From: Bacteroidetes bacterium HGW-Bacteroidetes-4 | GTDB lineage: Bacteria > Bacteroidota > Bacteroidia > Bacteroidales > SZUA-534 | Assembly (NCBI GenBank): GCA_002840905.1 | Contig: PHDD01000020.1 | Span: 1 to 63,943, forward strand | DNA length: 63,943 nt | Reading direction: 5' to 3' | In this document: piece by piece, positions 16,954 to 26,271 of the stretch | How the letters are laid out: the number at the start of each line of letters is the position of its first letter | How positions within the stretch are numbered: the stretch's first letter is position 1 | Made by a program: the position numbers and the translations under genes | Notes under the pieces: generated by a model | Seen by the model: the letters and a program-made list of their open reading frames with translations, nothing else | Told to the model about the DNA's origin: nothing | Databases searched by the model: none

Positions 16954-19209
16954 ATGAAAAAAGCACTCAACCTGCTGCTGTTCCTGCTGCTGTTCCAGTT
17001 TGCTCAAAGCCAGTCGTTAAACACGCGATGGCTTAACCAGCTGAACCTTGGTATGGAGGCCTACGCGGTTAACGATTATTTTACAGCCTTAAAGCATTTT
17101 ACCGATGCCTCGAACCTGGTTCCGACCGATACTACGGCTTACATTTACCTAATCGACTGCGCCTATAAAACACAAAATGCGCCGGAGCTTTTTAAAAGCC
17201 TCGATAAACTACTGATATTGGGCCACGAATCGGCCCGAAACTACTACCTGGCCATTCAGGCCTGTGTTGACATTGAAAAAGACTATCAAAAAGCCGTTCA
17301 ATATGCCGAAGCTGCCAAACAAAAATTTGCCGGTGACCCGCAAATTCGCATGGCCGACATCATGCTTTACTACAAATACGGCGACTTTGAAGCTGCAAAA
17401 GCCCGACTGTTGCCTTTTATTGAACAATTTCCCAACGACAAGCGTGCGCTGAATATTTTAATAGCGATTACTCTGGACATCAAAAAAGATTATCCCGAAG
17501 CCATTAAGCTACTTGAACTGGCACAACAGCGCTTCCCCAACGATCCGGAATTTCCGAAAAAGGAAGTCAACATTTACATAGAAACCCGGCAAATGGAGGC
17601 TGCTGAAAAAAAATTTCGCCGGCTTATTGAGTTAAATCCCGACGACGCCAAGCACTATTACAACCTGTCGCTTATTATGCACAACAAGGGTGATTACGAA
17701 CAATCGGTGGCACTGGCATCAAAAGCCATTGAACTGAATCCCGGTTTTTTGGAAGCTATCTTCAATGTGGGCACTTTTTACTACCATCGCGGACTGCAAT
17801 ACAACCAGGCTCTTACCCTTATGACTCCCTACCAGTACACCTATCAGGCTCAGGGACGTGAAATTGAAGATGCCGCCAAATCGTACCTCGAAGCTGCCAA
17901 ACCTTATTTCGAGAAAGCCATTCAGCTTAACACCAACGAACTGGGAGCATTTGAAAACCTGAATACCATAAATGTACTGCTGAATAATATTGCAGAAACC
18001 CGGCAATTGACCGATCCGTATTTTACCGATTTGGAAAACGAAGAAAAACATAAGGTTTACCCCGATTACGAATTACTGTCGTTTGACTTCTTTTACCCCG
18101 AACAGCAAAACTACTTAAGCAAAGGTCAGCAAGGCCAATTAAAGGTAAAAATCAGCAATACATCCGACAATCAACTCCGTAATTTGCAAATCAGGCTTTT
18201 TCAACCTTTTGTGAACCCCATGTTGAGCTTTAAGCAAAGCTACCCTATCGATTCGCTGGCAGCCAAAAGCGACACCACACTTTCCATACCATTTGAGTAC
18301 CTGCTAAACAATCCGGCTACGGTGGGTATGGAAAAAACTGAAGGAGCCCGAAACCTCGTCCGCTTCTTTATTACCGGTCCCGACCAAAAATATACCGACT
18401 TAAAAGAAGTTGCCCTCGTCATGGGCAAAGCGCAGGTACTGGCATCGGGCAACAGGCAATACTTTTCAGAAACTATCGACATTGACTTTACGCCCAATGC
18501 CCGGGCAAAAAACCTGCTGCTGGTTATTGGTATAAACAATTATAAACACTGGCCCAAACTCACCAATGCAGTGAGCGATGCCCAATTTGTGAAAAAAGTG
18601 CTTTTACAAAAATATGAAGTGGAGACCGAAAATGTTTTTGAATTGTACGACTCCCATGCCACTAAAAATAACATGATTAACGAGTTGATTAAAATTAAAG
18701 GCGAATTAAGTCCTCAGGACAACCTGATTATTTACTATGCCGGGCATGGCGATTACAATCCGATTACCGACGAAGGAGCCTGGATTCCTTATGATGCGGA
18801 ACGGAATGCCGACAACCAGTACCTCGACAACACCACCTTGCTTAACTTTTTAAATGCACTCGATACCCGGCATACTTTTTTAATTGCCGATGCCTGTTTT
18901 TCAGGTTCGCTATTTGTTAACGACGATGAAATGACCTACAAACCCAACAACGACAAAATAAAATCGCGTTGGGGGTTTACCTCGGGCAATATGGAATATG
19001 TTGCCGACGGAGCGCAAGGCGAAGGAAGTCCGTTTGCTCAATATTTAGTTGAAGCATTGAAAGAGAATCAACGCGAATACATTGCGGTAACGGAACTTAT
19101 TTCGTATGTAAAATTTAAAGTGCGGAATTCTGCTGTGCAAACGCCCATTGGCCGTCCACTAAAAATCAGTGGAAACGAGGGCGGTGAATTCCTTTTATAC
19201 AGCCGCTAA
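16954..19209 (+). CDS. Exported TPR-caspase (peptidase C14 family)
   Basis: A 751-residue protein with a cleavable signal peptide (residues 1-20, ending AQS). TPRs span about 30-340 (KHYYNLSLIMHNKGDYEQ is one). A beta-rich Ig-like segment lies at about 385-490. A caspase-like domain (about 518-750) carries the catalytic dyad H598 (YYAGHGDY) and C648 (IADACFSGS). It should be a cysteine peptidase cutting after Arg/Lys or Asp, but outside the cytoplasm. The downstream gene encodes another secreted protein 33 bases away with no terminator between. The substrate is unknown. The start is set by the -7 box at 16918. Confidence 0.9.
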   Translation: MKKALNLLLFLLLFQFAQSQSLNTRWLNQLNLGMEAYAVNDYFTALKHFTDASNLVPTDTTAYIYLIDCAYKTQNAPELFKSLDKLLILGHESARNYYLAIQACVDIEKDYQKAVQYAEAAKQKFAGDPQIRMADIMLYYKYGDFEAAKARLLPFIEQFPNDKRALNILIAITLDIKKDYPEAIKLLELAQQRFPNDPEFPKKEVNIYIETRQMEAAEKKFRRLIELNPDDAKHYYNLSLIMHNKGDYEQSVALASKAIELNPGFLEAIFNVGTFYYHRGLQYNQALTLMTPYQYTYQAQGREIEDAAKSYLEAAKPYFEKAIQLNTNELGAFENLNTINVLLNNIAETRQLTDPYFTDLENEEKHKVYPDYELLSFDFFYPEQQNYLSKGQQGQLKVKISNTSDNQLRNLQIRLFQPFVNPMLSFKQSYPIDSLAAKSDTTLSIPFEYLLNNPATVGMEKTEGARNLVRFFITGPDQKYTDLKEVALVMGKAQVLASGNRQYFSETIDIDFTPNARAKNLLLVIGINNYKHWPKLTNAVSDAQFVKKVLLQKYEVETENVFELYDSHATKNNMINELIKIKGELSPQDNLIIYYAGHGDYNPITDEGAWIPYDAERNADNQYLDNTTLLNFLNALDTRHTFLIADACFSGSLFVNDDEMTYKPNNDKIKSRWGFTSGNMEYVADGAQGEGSPFAQYLVEALKENQREYIAVTELISYVKFKVRNSAVQTPIGRPLKISGNEGGEFLLYSR

Positions 19210-19242
19210 GGCTTTTGTTCGATTTAATTAAAAAACAACAAC

Positions 19243-20061
19243 ATGAAATGGTTCGTTTTAATTGGGTTTATTCTTTCCGGTGCTATGGCCTGGGCCCAAA
19301 GCAGTTCGTACAACGTGATAAAAGTGAACGGTGAGATTTTTAATGTAACCCAAAGCCAGCAAATGAGTCAGGGTAATTCGCTCTATGCCCAGGATGAACT
19401 GAATTTTAAAAGCAATGCTTTTGCCTATGTAATTTCCAACGCACAAAAAAAATACATGCTGCGTACCCCCAATATTGAATCGGCCGATGGCGATATTTTT
19501 GCCAACGCCGAACTGGCGCTAAGTCCCATCAGGAGCCGGGGGCAGTTAAGCACGCGTGCAGCCATGAGCGAAACCGGGGTTAAGGACTTTAAAACCTATC
19601 TGGGCATCGATAATTTTAATGTCATAGGCCCGGAACTCGAAATCAGAATGGATTCGGGTATGTACCCCCTGAGTAACGACGATTTTTTTGTATTCCACTA
19701 CACCATCAACAGCAGAAAGGTGTCGAAAAAAATAGCTTTTAACAATCAAACGCTTCGGATCGAGCGCGACAAACTTTTGGTAAGCCATGGCGATACCCTT
19801 CACAGCGACACTATTCCTAAACTGAGTGTATACAAATACCAACCAGCAAGCGAAAGTTCAACGCTGATAACGGAAATAAACCTGTGCTTTATTGATGCCC
19901 ACTTGCTGAAAAAAGAACTGGAAACCATAGTACCCATTGTAAAATCACAGGGTTTACCGGTCGACGAAATTAAAGCTTACCTATTGCAGTATGTATTCGA
20001 TATTTACGGAAATGTAGAAGAAAGCCAGGTAAATCAGTTGATTGCTGGCATTGAACTGTAG
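19243..20061 (+). CDS. Secreted protein of unknown function, partner of the caspase
   Basis: A 272-residue protein I do not recognise. It has a signal peptide (residues 1-18, ending AWAQS). A compact domain follows whose first 60 residues (VIKVNGEIFNV, LYAQDELNFKSNAFAYV) look like the small beta-fold of FecR-like domains. The middle is beta-rich, and the last 70 residues are helical (AHLLKKELETIVP). It follows the caspase gene by 33 bases, so co-transcription is likely and it is a candidate substrate, inhibitor or partner of that peptidase (inference). No catalytic motif is seen. Confidence 0.75.
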   Translation: MKWFVLIGFILSGAMAWAQSSSYNVIKVNGEIFNVTQSQQMSQGNSLYAQDELNFKSNAFAYVISNAQKKYMLRTPNIESADGDIFANAELALSPIRSRGQLSTRAAMSETGVKDFKTYLGIDNFNVIGPELEIRMDSGMYPLSNDDFFVFHYTINSRKVSKKIAFNNQTLRIERDKLLVSHGDTLHSDTIPKLSVYKYQPASESSTLITEINLCFIDAHLLKKELETIVPIVKSQGLPVDEIKAYLLQYVFDIYGNVEESQVNQLIAGIEL

Positions 20062-20084
20062 CTGTTGGGTTAACTTCAAATTTA

Positions 20085-22292
20085 TCAGTATTTGTAAATG
20101 GTTTTTCCAGTGGGGTCGAGCAGGTGAAAATACACCTTAGATTTTTCTGTTGCCTGTTCCGACGCACTATGACCAATCAGACTAATGGTTTCGCTGTCAA
20201 TTTTAACGGCATCCGTTAAATGGTAGCTATAGTCTTCGTTGTAAATTTCAAGTTGCTCCAGTGTTCCCATGGGATTTAAAAATGCCATAAATGAAGCCTG
20301 GCGACCTAATGGCAGGTTCACTTGCTTAAGATCTGAAAACAAATTAGAAAAGGTTCCGGCAATTAGAAATTTCTCGTTGGAGCGCAGCGTAGCAACCGGC
20401 ATCCCATCGAATACCATTGTTGTGTGCCAAAGTTCAACTCCCAGCGAATCGAGTTGTTGCACTACCATGGTGTCGGGCAGCAGACTTTTATGGCTAAGCA
20501 GAGCTCCTTTATACATTATCAATAAAGTGTTATTGATATCGTCGTAGTAAAGTTTTCGTGGCACACGCATGTTATTTGTTTCGTATTTAGCCAGTTCTTT
20601 TCCCTCGGAATTGAGTTTGAGCAAGGTGTTTTTCACCAACCATGGGGTTTGGGCCGTATCGCGGCTATGAATGGCGACCACGCATCCGCTGTCGTATACA
20701 TTGAGTTGGCATGCGTAGTTTTGCAGTTTGGTTTTTTTATCCGAGAAATCGAACTCTTTAATCCAGCTAAGCTGGTATAAACTGTCGCATAGGGCAACAA
20801 AAGCCCGGGTATTTCTCCCTTTCGGTTGAAAATACCCGGCTACATAACGATTCCCCTTAACCGTTACTTTTGTAGTTGCCGTATAATACACGTCGATGCT
20901 GTCGCCGGTAAGCGCATCATCGGGTTGATTCAGCGAAATATGTCCTTTTTTTAAGGTAATGATTTGCGGGTTGTGCTTTTCGATGCTGTCGATTGCTACC
21001 AGCCAAAGGTTCAGGTGTTCCATCGATTGGTGAAGCAGGGTTTCCAACTTTTCCGGCTCAGCCGAAATGAAGGTTTTAAATCCCTGTGGGTTTTCATAAT
21101 TCGAAGCAATAAATGCACTGTATTTTTGCATCTGAAAACCGGTAGCCTTTTGTTCCAAGTTTTGAAGTAATTGATTGGTTTGCTGTTTGCGTTGAACCAT
21201 GTCTTTGTAAAAAAGCAATTTGTTTCGCTTGCTCAGGCTCATACCATCGGGATTATTGGCCTGTTTTCGGGTATCGTTTAAAAAATTCAATTTGGATACT
21301 TTGTAATCGAATAAATCGAGAATCAGGGGTTGAAAATCGAAGCGCCCAATCCGGTAAGCCAGTTTTTCGTCGAGCTGATAATAGCCATAAGTATTGGTAA
21401 AACCAGTTGTAAGATCGAGCACATGGGTCAGCGATTCAATTTTTTTGTTCTCAGCATCAATTTCGAAGCGTAAGGTGCTTATGTCGCCGTCTATTATCAT
21501 CAATACCTGATCGGCCCACGATTTGTAATCCCAAAGCGCTATCTGATTCTTTAAAAAATTTGATTTAATCAAACCCTCGAGACGGTAAGTCTCAATGCTT
21601 TTTAAAGATATTTCCTGGTTGTAGTTCTTGATTGGGAAATCGGCCAGAGCTTGCTTATACTTCTCGAAATAATAAAGGGTAGAGTCAAAATACCGGCCAA
21701 TTTCCTTAATGTCGGTTTTTAATTTTTCGTCGGCCGTTAAGTAAATGTCTTTTAATTTGGCGTTTTTTTCAACAATGGCGGTAAAACCATTCAGGCTCCT
21801 GGAATAACTCCGGACGGCACTAAAATAATATTCCCTAATTTTATTCACTTTTTCAACCGTAGTTTTAACAGTGGCAATTTTTTGATCCAAATCGTCAACA
21901 ATTTGTTGATGCTCCACTTTTTTGTTTCCTTCGGCCGGTTTAACATCCTGATACCAATCGGTATTTTTGCGGGTTTCTTTTTCGTCGAGGTAGTTCTTGC
22001 ATAAGGAATAATAAAGGTTTGCGTGATAAGCAAAAAAGGTAAAATTATCGTACTCGGTAAGCGGATCGTAATCCATTATCCATTTTTGTGCAATACGGCC
22101 CAACTGGTAATACGTGTTTATATGATAAGGGTCTTGCTTTTGATGCTTCTGCAACAATTCGTACGATTTTTCTTCCGTATCATTCAGTACCGAATTAAAA
22201 ACATCTTTGTATTTAAGGGTTTCAGTTTGGGCAAAGCTGGCCGATACATTTATTAGGCCATATAACAATATTAAAAAGAAGATCTTATTCAT
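20085..22292 (-). CDS. Large exported protein of unknown function
   Basis: A 735-residue protein with a signal peptide (1-21, ending ASFAQ). Residues 25-420 are largely helical with long charged stretches (EKVNKIREYYFSAVRSYS), beginning with a TPR-like pair (HINTYYQLGRIAQKW). Residues 450-735 are beta-strand-rich with repeated VAGYF-, FLIAGTF- and ISLIGHS-like strands, suggesting a beta-propeller. It may be a surface or periplasmic scaffold. Its 5' end overlaps the end of the OmpA gene by 8 bases, so the two are translationally coupled and probably act together. I do not recognise the family. Confidence 0.75.
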   Translation of the reverse strand: MNKIFFLILLYGLINVSASFAQTETLKYKDVFNSVLNDTEEKSYELLQKHQKQDPYHINTYYQLGRIAQKWIMDYDPLTEYDNFTFFAYHANLYYSLCKNYLDEKETRKNTDWYQDVKPAEGNKKVEHQQIVDDLDQKIATVKTTVEKVNKIREYYFSAVRSYSRSLNGFTAIVEKNAKLKDIYLTADEKLKTDIKEIGRYFDSTLYYFEKYKQALADFPIKNYNQEISLKSIETYRLEGLIKSNFLKNQIALWDYKSWADQVLMIIDGDISTLRFEIDAENKKIESLTHVLDLTTGFTNTYGYYQLDEKLAYRIGRFDFQPLILDLFDYKVSKLNFLNDTRKQANNPDGMSLSKRNKLLFYKDMVQRKQQTNQLLQNLEQKATGFQMQKYSAFIASNYENPQGFKTFISAEPEKLETLLHQSMEHLNLWLVAIDSIEKHNPQIITLKKGHISLNQPDDALTGDSIDVYYTATTKVTVKGNRYVAGYFQPKGRNTRAFVALCDSLYQLSWIKEFDFSDKKTKLQNYACQLNVYDSGCVVAIHSRDTAQTPWLVKNTLLKLNSEGKELAKYETNNMRVPRKLYYDDINNTLLIMYKGALLSHKSLLPDTMVVQQLDSLGVELWHTTMVFDGMPVATLRSNEKFLIAGTFSNLFSDLKQVNLPLGRQASFMAFLNPMGTLEQLEIYNEDYSYHLTDAVKIDSETISLIGHSASEQATEKSKVYFHLLDPTGKTIYKY

Positions 22293-24342
22293 TTTCCTGC
22301 GGATTTTCGTTCTCGTTTACATCGATAATCTTAAGCTCTACCCTCCGGTTTTTAGCCCGGTTTTCTTCAGTGTCGTTTGAAGCAACAGGCATCGATTCGC
22401 CATAACCTTTGGCAATAAGCCTTTCAAGGGGAAGTTGTCCGCTAATCAGGTAATCGACTACCGACTGGGCTCTTTTCGACGAAAGCTTCAAGTTGTAAGC
22501 ATCGCTTCCCACATTGTCGGAGTGAGCTGAAATTTCAATTTTAATTTCAGGGTTATCGATAAGCAATTTGATAACCCTGTCCAGTTCCTCGTACGAACTG
22601 GTATTCAAATCGGCCGAATTGGTTTCAAAGGTAATGTCGTTAAGTACCAGTTTGGTTTTGGCTTTTAGTGGTTTAAGCTTAACGTCGAGCTTTTTGTTTT
22701 CTGTATCGCTCATGTCCACTTTGGTGTTGTAAAAAGCGTAACCCTTGGGCCCGTTTACATCTATCTCATATTTATCACCTGCCCTTAAATCAACTATAAA
22801 CTTTCCGTTTTCGTCTTTTCGTACCTTTTTAACAATGGTCTCGTTTTTCTCGAGGTTGGTAATTACAATTTCGACTTCGTTAATCGCTTCGTCGGTTTCC
22901 ATGTCGGCAATATTAATCTCAAATTGTGTTTTTGAAGGTTCCAGCTCCACATCGCGTTCAAACTCATTAAACAAAATTGCACTGCTTAAATCGAAAGTAA
23001 AAATATACGGTTCGTAATTTGGAACCAGAATCTCCAGTTCGTGATTCTTTCCCACGCTCAATTCCATCTGATATCGCCCGTTGCCTAAATAATTTACTGT
23101 CCCCGGGTTGGTTTCGTCCAAAAACTTAATGCTTCCCTGTAGCGGTTCAAATATTTCACGGTCAAAAACATTTAATATCAGTATTACCTGGTTGAATAAT
23201 TCAAATTGATTTACCACCGGTTCTTTAGGGATAGTGGTTTTAAATCCGGCATCGAATGTCAGGAATTGATGCGAATAATTTTTACAGAAAACTTCCATCT
23301 CAAATTCGCGCCCCGGAGTAAGGTAAAAGCGATAAGTTCCCTCGGGCATAGTGGTAGTTAACGATAAAAACTGTTCGCGGGTATCGGTGTATCGCAGCAA
23401 AATGGTGGCATCAAGTGGAGCCTGACTGTTCTTGTCAAAAACCCTCCCCAAGAATTCAAAAACCGGATTCACGCTGTATTGTGCAGGAACGGGCAATTGA
23501 TAGGCCGCACCCAGCCATTCTTTCTTTTTAAACTGAAGTTGGTTGTAAAACATCAGGTTGCTGTTTACTGCCAATGAAGGGCTTACATCGTCGAAATCGG
23601 TATTTACTCCCGGCAGCAGTTCGGGATCGCCCCATAAGTTTTCGGCAAAACGCTTTGAAACGTACAAATTGTAACCATCCAAATCGTTTTTACGTTTCGA
23701 AGAAAAAAATAATAACTTGTTGTCGGCCGATAAAAAAGGATAATTTTCATCAGTACTATTTATGTTTGATGAAAGTAAAACCGGAGCTCCCCAATTGCCG
23801 TCTTCGAGTTTTTTGGCATAAAATATTTTCGAAACTAATTCTCCGCTTTTTTCACCGGGTTGCTTTCGTGAAAAAAACAAATATCGATTATCAACCGAAA
23901 TCATAGGGGCTTCTTCATCGAACATGGAGTTTACGTTCCCAATATTTTGAGGTTGCTGCCACTTTCCGTTGGCCCACCTCGAAAAATAAATGTCGGTTCC
24001 ACCCAGGTTTTCTTGCAATACCGAAGTAAAAAACAGCATATCGCCGGTAGCATTTAAACAGGGATGGCTTAATTGTACGCCTATTCCCAACGAACCGGCC
24101 TCAAAAATCAGCACTTCAGGCACTCCCCAAACCGGACTCTCCTTTGTTCCCTGATTTTTACAACGGTAAAGTTCCATGTTTCCAGTTATATTTGATGCAT
24201 AAACCATACTGCTTCCGTCGCTGTTTATTTTAGGCGAAAAAACCGGGTAGCTTGCGTTGGTAAAAACAGGAACCGAAACTTGAGCTAAAACGATTTGAAA
24301 ACAAAGGGCAAGCAAAATGAAAAGCGTATAAATAAGTTTCAT
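22285..24342 (-). CDS. PorE-like PD40 propeller / CRD / OmpA protein
   Basis: A 685-residue outer-membrane-associated protein with a signal peptide (ending VLAQ). In order: a PD40/WD40-like propeller at about 22-300 (FSPKINSDGSSMVYAS; SVDNRYLFFSRK), a carboxypeptidase-regulatory-like domain at about 305-380 (FEFLGRVFDKNSQAPLDA), further beta-sandwich segments, and a C-terminal OmpA peptidoglycan-binding domain at about 570-675 (ISAHSDNVGSD, LSSKRAQSVVDYL). This order resembles the PorE component of the type IX secretion system, without its TPRs. The start at 24342 rather than 24441 is set by the -7 box at 24381-24388. It is first in a two-gene operon. Confidence 0.88.
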   Translation of the reverse strand: MKLIYTLFILLALCFQIVLAQVSVPVFTNASYPVFSPKINSDGSSMVYASNITGNMELYRCKNQGTKESPVWGVPEVLIFEAGSLGIGVQLSHPCLNATGDMLFFTSVLQENLGGTDIYFSRWANGKWQQPQNIGNVNSMFDEEAPMISVDNRYLFFSRKQPGEKSGELVSKIFYAKKLEDGNWGAPVLLSSNINSTDENYPFLSADNKLLFFSSKRKNDLDGYNLYVSKRFAENLWGDPELLPGVNTDFDDVSPSLAVNSNLMFYNQLQFKKKEWLGAAYQLPVPAQYSVNPVFEFLGRVFDKNSQAPLDATILLRYTDTREQFLSLTTTMPEGTYRFYLTPGREFEMEVFCKNYSHQFLTFDAGFKTTIPKEPVVNQFELFNQVILILNVFDREIFEPLQGSIKFLDETNPGTVNYLGNGRYQMELSVGKNHELEILVPNYEPYIFTFDLSSAILFNEFERDVELEPSKTQFEINIADMETDEAINEVEIVITNLEKNETIVKKVRKDENGKFIVDLRAGDKYEIDVNGPKGYAFYNTKVDMSDTENKKLDVKLKPLKAKTKLVLNDITFETNSADLNTSSYEELDRVIKLLIDNPEIKIEISAHSDNVGSDAYNLKLSSKRAQSVVDYLISGQLPLERLIAKGYGESMPVASNDTEENRAKNRRVELKIIDVNENENPQENE

Positions 24343-24380
24343 GTTGGTTATTCTTGGGTAATAATTTGTTATTGGTAATC

Positions 24381-24388
24381 CAAAAATA
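24381..24388 (-). promoter_or_regulatory. -7 box for the PorE-like operon
   Basis: CAAAAATA on the plus strand reads TATTTTTG on the minus strand, 39 bases before the chosen ATG. It excludes the longer reading from 24441. Confidence 0.55.
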
Positions 24389-24586
24389 CATAATTTATTG
24401 GATGTTACCTTCTTTCCTTTCAATTTTTCTGTCGCATACAAACGCCGGTCGTTTTATATTTGTTCTTTACCAATCGGGCGAACTAAAAGCCAGGTTATTA
24501 AGTTGAATTTTTAGTTGTTGAAATAAGGATAACTGTATATTGATTTGTATATTTAACTGTTTTTTCAACCTACAAATTAAAAGCCA

Positions 24587-25390
24587 TTGAACCTGACAGT
24601 CAAAAATACCGTCGTGGGTTTATTTCTGCTTTTAAGCCTTTATACCAGGGCGCAAAGCGGTTCGTTTGCCGGTATGGGCAATGCATCGGTAATGCTTTAT
24701 GATTTTTGGTCTGTATTTTCGAATCAGGCCGGGCTGGCAAACCTTGAGAACCCAACTTTAGGTTTTGATTATTCCAATCATTTTTGGCTCAGTGAAACGG
24801 GAACTCATAGTGGAGCATTTGTTTTACCCACTCGCAGCGGAAATTTTTCGTTAGCATTCAAACGCTATGGGTATGTTTTGTATTCTGAAAATAACCTGGG
24901 ACTGGCTTATGCCCGAAAACTGGGTGAGGTGATTTCGGCATCGTTGCAATTTGATTACCTGTTTTTCCATCAATCGGAAAACTATGGCAATCGGGGAGCT
25001 TTTCTTTTTGAAACGGGAATCATTGCTCAGATAAACCCGGATTTTTCTGTTGGATTGCATCTGTACAACCCCACACGGGTTAAGTTAGCCGATTATGCCG
25101 ACGAACGCGTACCTACCGTTATGCGTTTTGGTTTGGCTTATTCTTTTAGCCCGTGGGTTTTGTTTTCGATTGAAACAGAAAAAAGCGTGGAGCAAAAGGC
25201 ACGATTTAAGTGCGGCCTGCAATACGAGCCAATAAAATTTCTTTATTTAAGAACCGGGCTTATGACCCAACCCAACTCGTTTACTGCTGGAATGGGCTAT
25301 CGGATAAAAAACTTTACAACCGATCTTGCCTTTGTTAGCCACGAAAATTTACCCTTATCGTCACAAATTGCACTAACCTATAAATTTTAA
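24587..25390 (+). CDS. PorV/PorQ-like outer membrane beta-barrel protein
   Basis: A 267-residue protein with a signal peptide (about 1-22, ending YTRAQ). The mature N-terminus, SGSFAGMGNASVMLYDFWSV followed by NQAGLANLENP, matches the opening of the PorV/PorQ-type barrels, where a glycine-rich strand precedes an 'NPAGLA' turn. The rest is amphipathic strands ending in a terminal aromatic (TYKF), as in outer membrane barrels. The start appears to be a TTG at 24587; no in-frame ATG precedes the signal peptide. It begins a tightly packed cluster: the next gene starts 2 bases after its stop. Confidence 0.8.
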   Translation: MNLTVKNTVVGLFLLLSLYTRAQSGSFAGMGNASVMLYDFWSVFSNQAGLANLENPTLGFDYSNHFWLSETGTHSGAFVLPTRSGNFSLAFKRYGYVLYSENNLGLAYARKLGEVISASLQFDYLFFHQSENYGNRGAFLFETGIIAQINPDFSVGLHLYNPTRVKLADYADERVPTVMRFGLAYSFSPWVLFSIETEKSVEQKARFKCGLQYEPIKFLYLRTGLMTQPNSFTAGMGYRIKNFTTDLAFVSHENLPLSSQIALTYKF

Positions 25391-25392
25391 TT

Positions 25393-26271
25393 ATGGAAAC
25401 ACTTACTACTGTTTGGAATTTTATTCAAATTATTCTCTTAAATGCCTTTACACAAATGGTTTCGCTACTGGGAATTTTCTTCTTTTTTGGCCTGTTGCTT
25501 TATTTGTTGGCGCGATTTACGCGCAACACCTTTGTAAAAAGCATAGGCTATAAGTTTGATGTGTATTTTACCGGCTGGCTGGGAACACCGGTCCATGAAT
25601 TGGGACATGCGCTGCTTTGCATTCCGTTTGGACACCGGATAACTGAGATGCGCCTGTATAGTCCCAATTCGGGCGATGGCAGTCTGGGTTATGTAAACCA
25701 TGCATACAACCCAAATAATTTCTGGCACCAAATAGGGAATTTCTTTATTGGAATTGGTCCTGTTTTAATGGGTTCGCTGGTACTTTTTCTGTTGATAAAA
25801 TACCTGGTTCCCAGCAATAGTGATTTGCTGGCACTGGTAACATCCAAAGGTTCGACCATTGATTCGCTCGAAGCTGTAAAAAATCAGTTTGTGCAATTGT
25901 ATCACACAGGGCTTTCTGTCACTCCAGCACTGTTTACCCGGGCAAATATGCAGAGCTGGCAGTTTTGGGTATTTTTGTATGTGGCTGTTTCAGTTGCTTC
26001 GCATATGGAGTTGAGTTTGCCCGATTTAAAAGGTGCCGGTTCGGGTCTTATTTCGATTGCTGTATTATTGGTCGTTCTAAATAGCATCGGCTTATTTTTT
26101 AATGTCGATTTAAGTTCCTCGGTAGCGGGCATAAGCCGATATATCAGCATGAGTTCAGGAGTGTTTACGCTGGCTGTGGTGCTTTCGGCCTTGTTTTTTA
26201 TAAGTTCGTATTTGTTGTTGAACATTTATACGCTAGTACGGTATCGTAAAGTGTTTCATCCATTTGGCTGA
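25393..26271 (+). CDS. Integral membrane protein with an HELGH zinc-protease motif
   Basis: A 292-residue inner membrane protein with about seven hydrophobic segments (12-40, 115-140, 190-212, 218-240, 255-285 and others). Residues 68-72 read HELGH within GTPVHELGHALLCIPFGH, the HExxH signature of intramembrane zinc metallopeptidases such as the M50B group, with H81 nearby. I do not see the usual second M50 motif (NPDG or LDG) that provides the third zinc ligand, so activity is uncertain. It sits 2 bases after the PorV-like gene and shares one base with the next ATG. A membrane protease acting on the adjacent envelope proteins is possible (inference). Confidence 0.8.
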   Translation: METLTTVWNFIQIILLNAFTQMVSLLGIFFFFGLLLYLLARFTRNTFVKSIGYKFDVYFTGWLGTPVHELGHALLCIPFGHRITEMRLYSPNSGDGSLGYVNHAYNPNNFWHQIGNFFIGIGPVLMGSLVLFLLIKYLVPSNSDLLALVTSKGSTIDSLEAVKNQFVQLYHTGLSVTPALFTRANMQSWQFWVFLYVAVSVASHMELSLPDLKGAGSGLISIAVLLVVLNSIGLFFNVDLSSSVAGISRYISMSSGVFTLAVVLSALFFISSYLLLNIYTLVRYRKVFHPFG

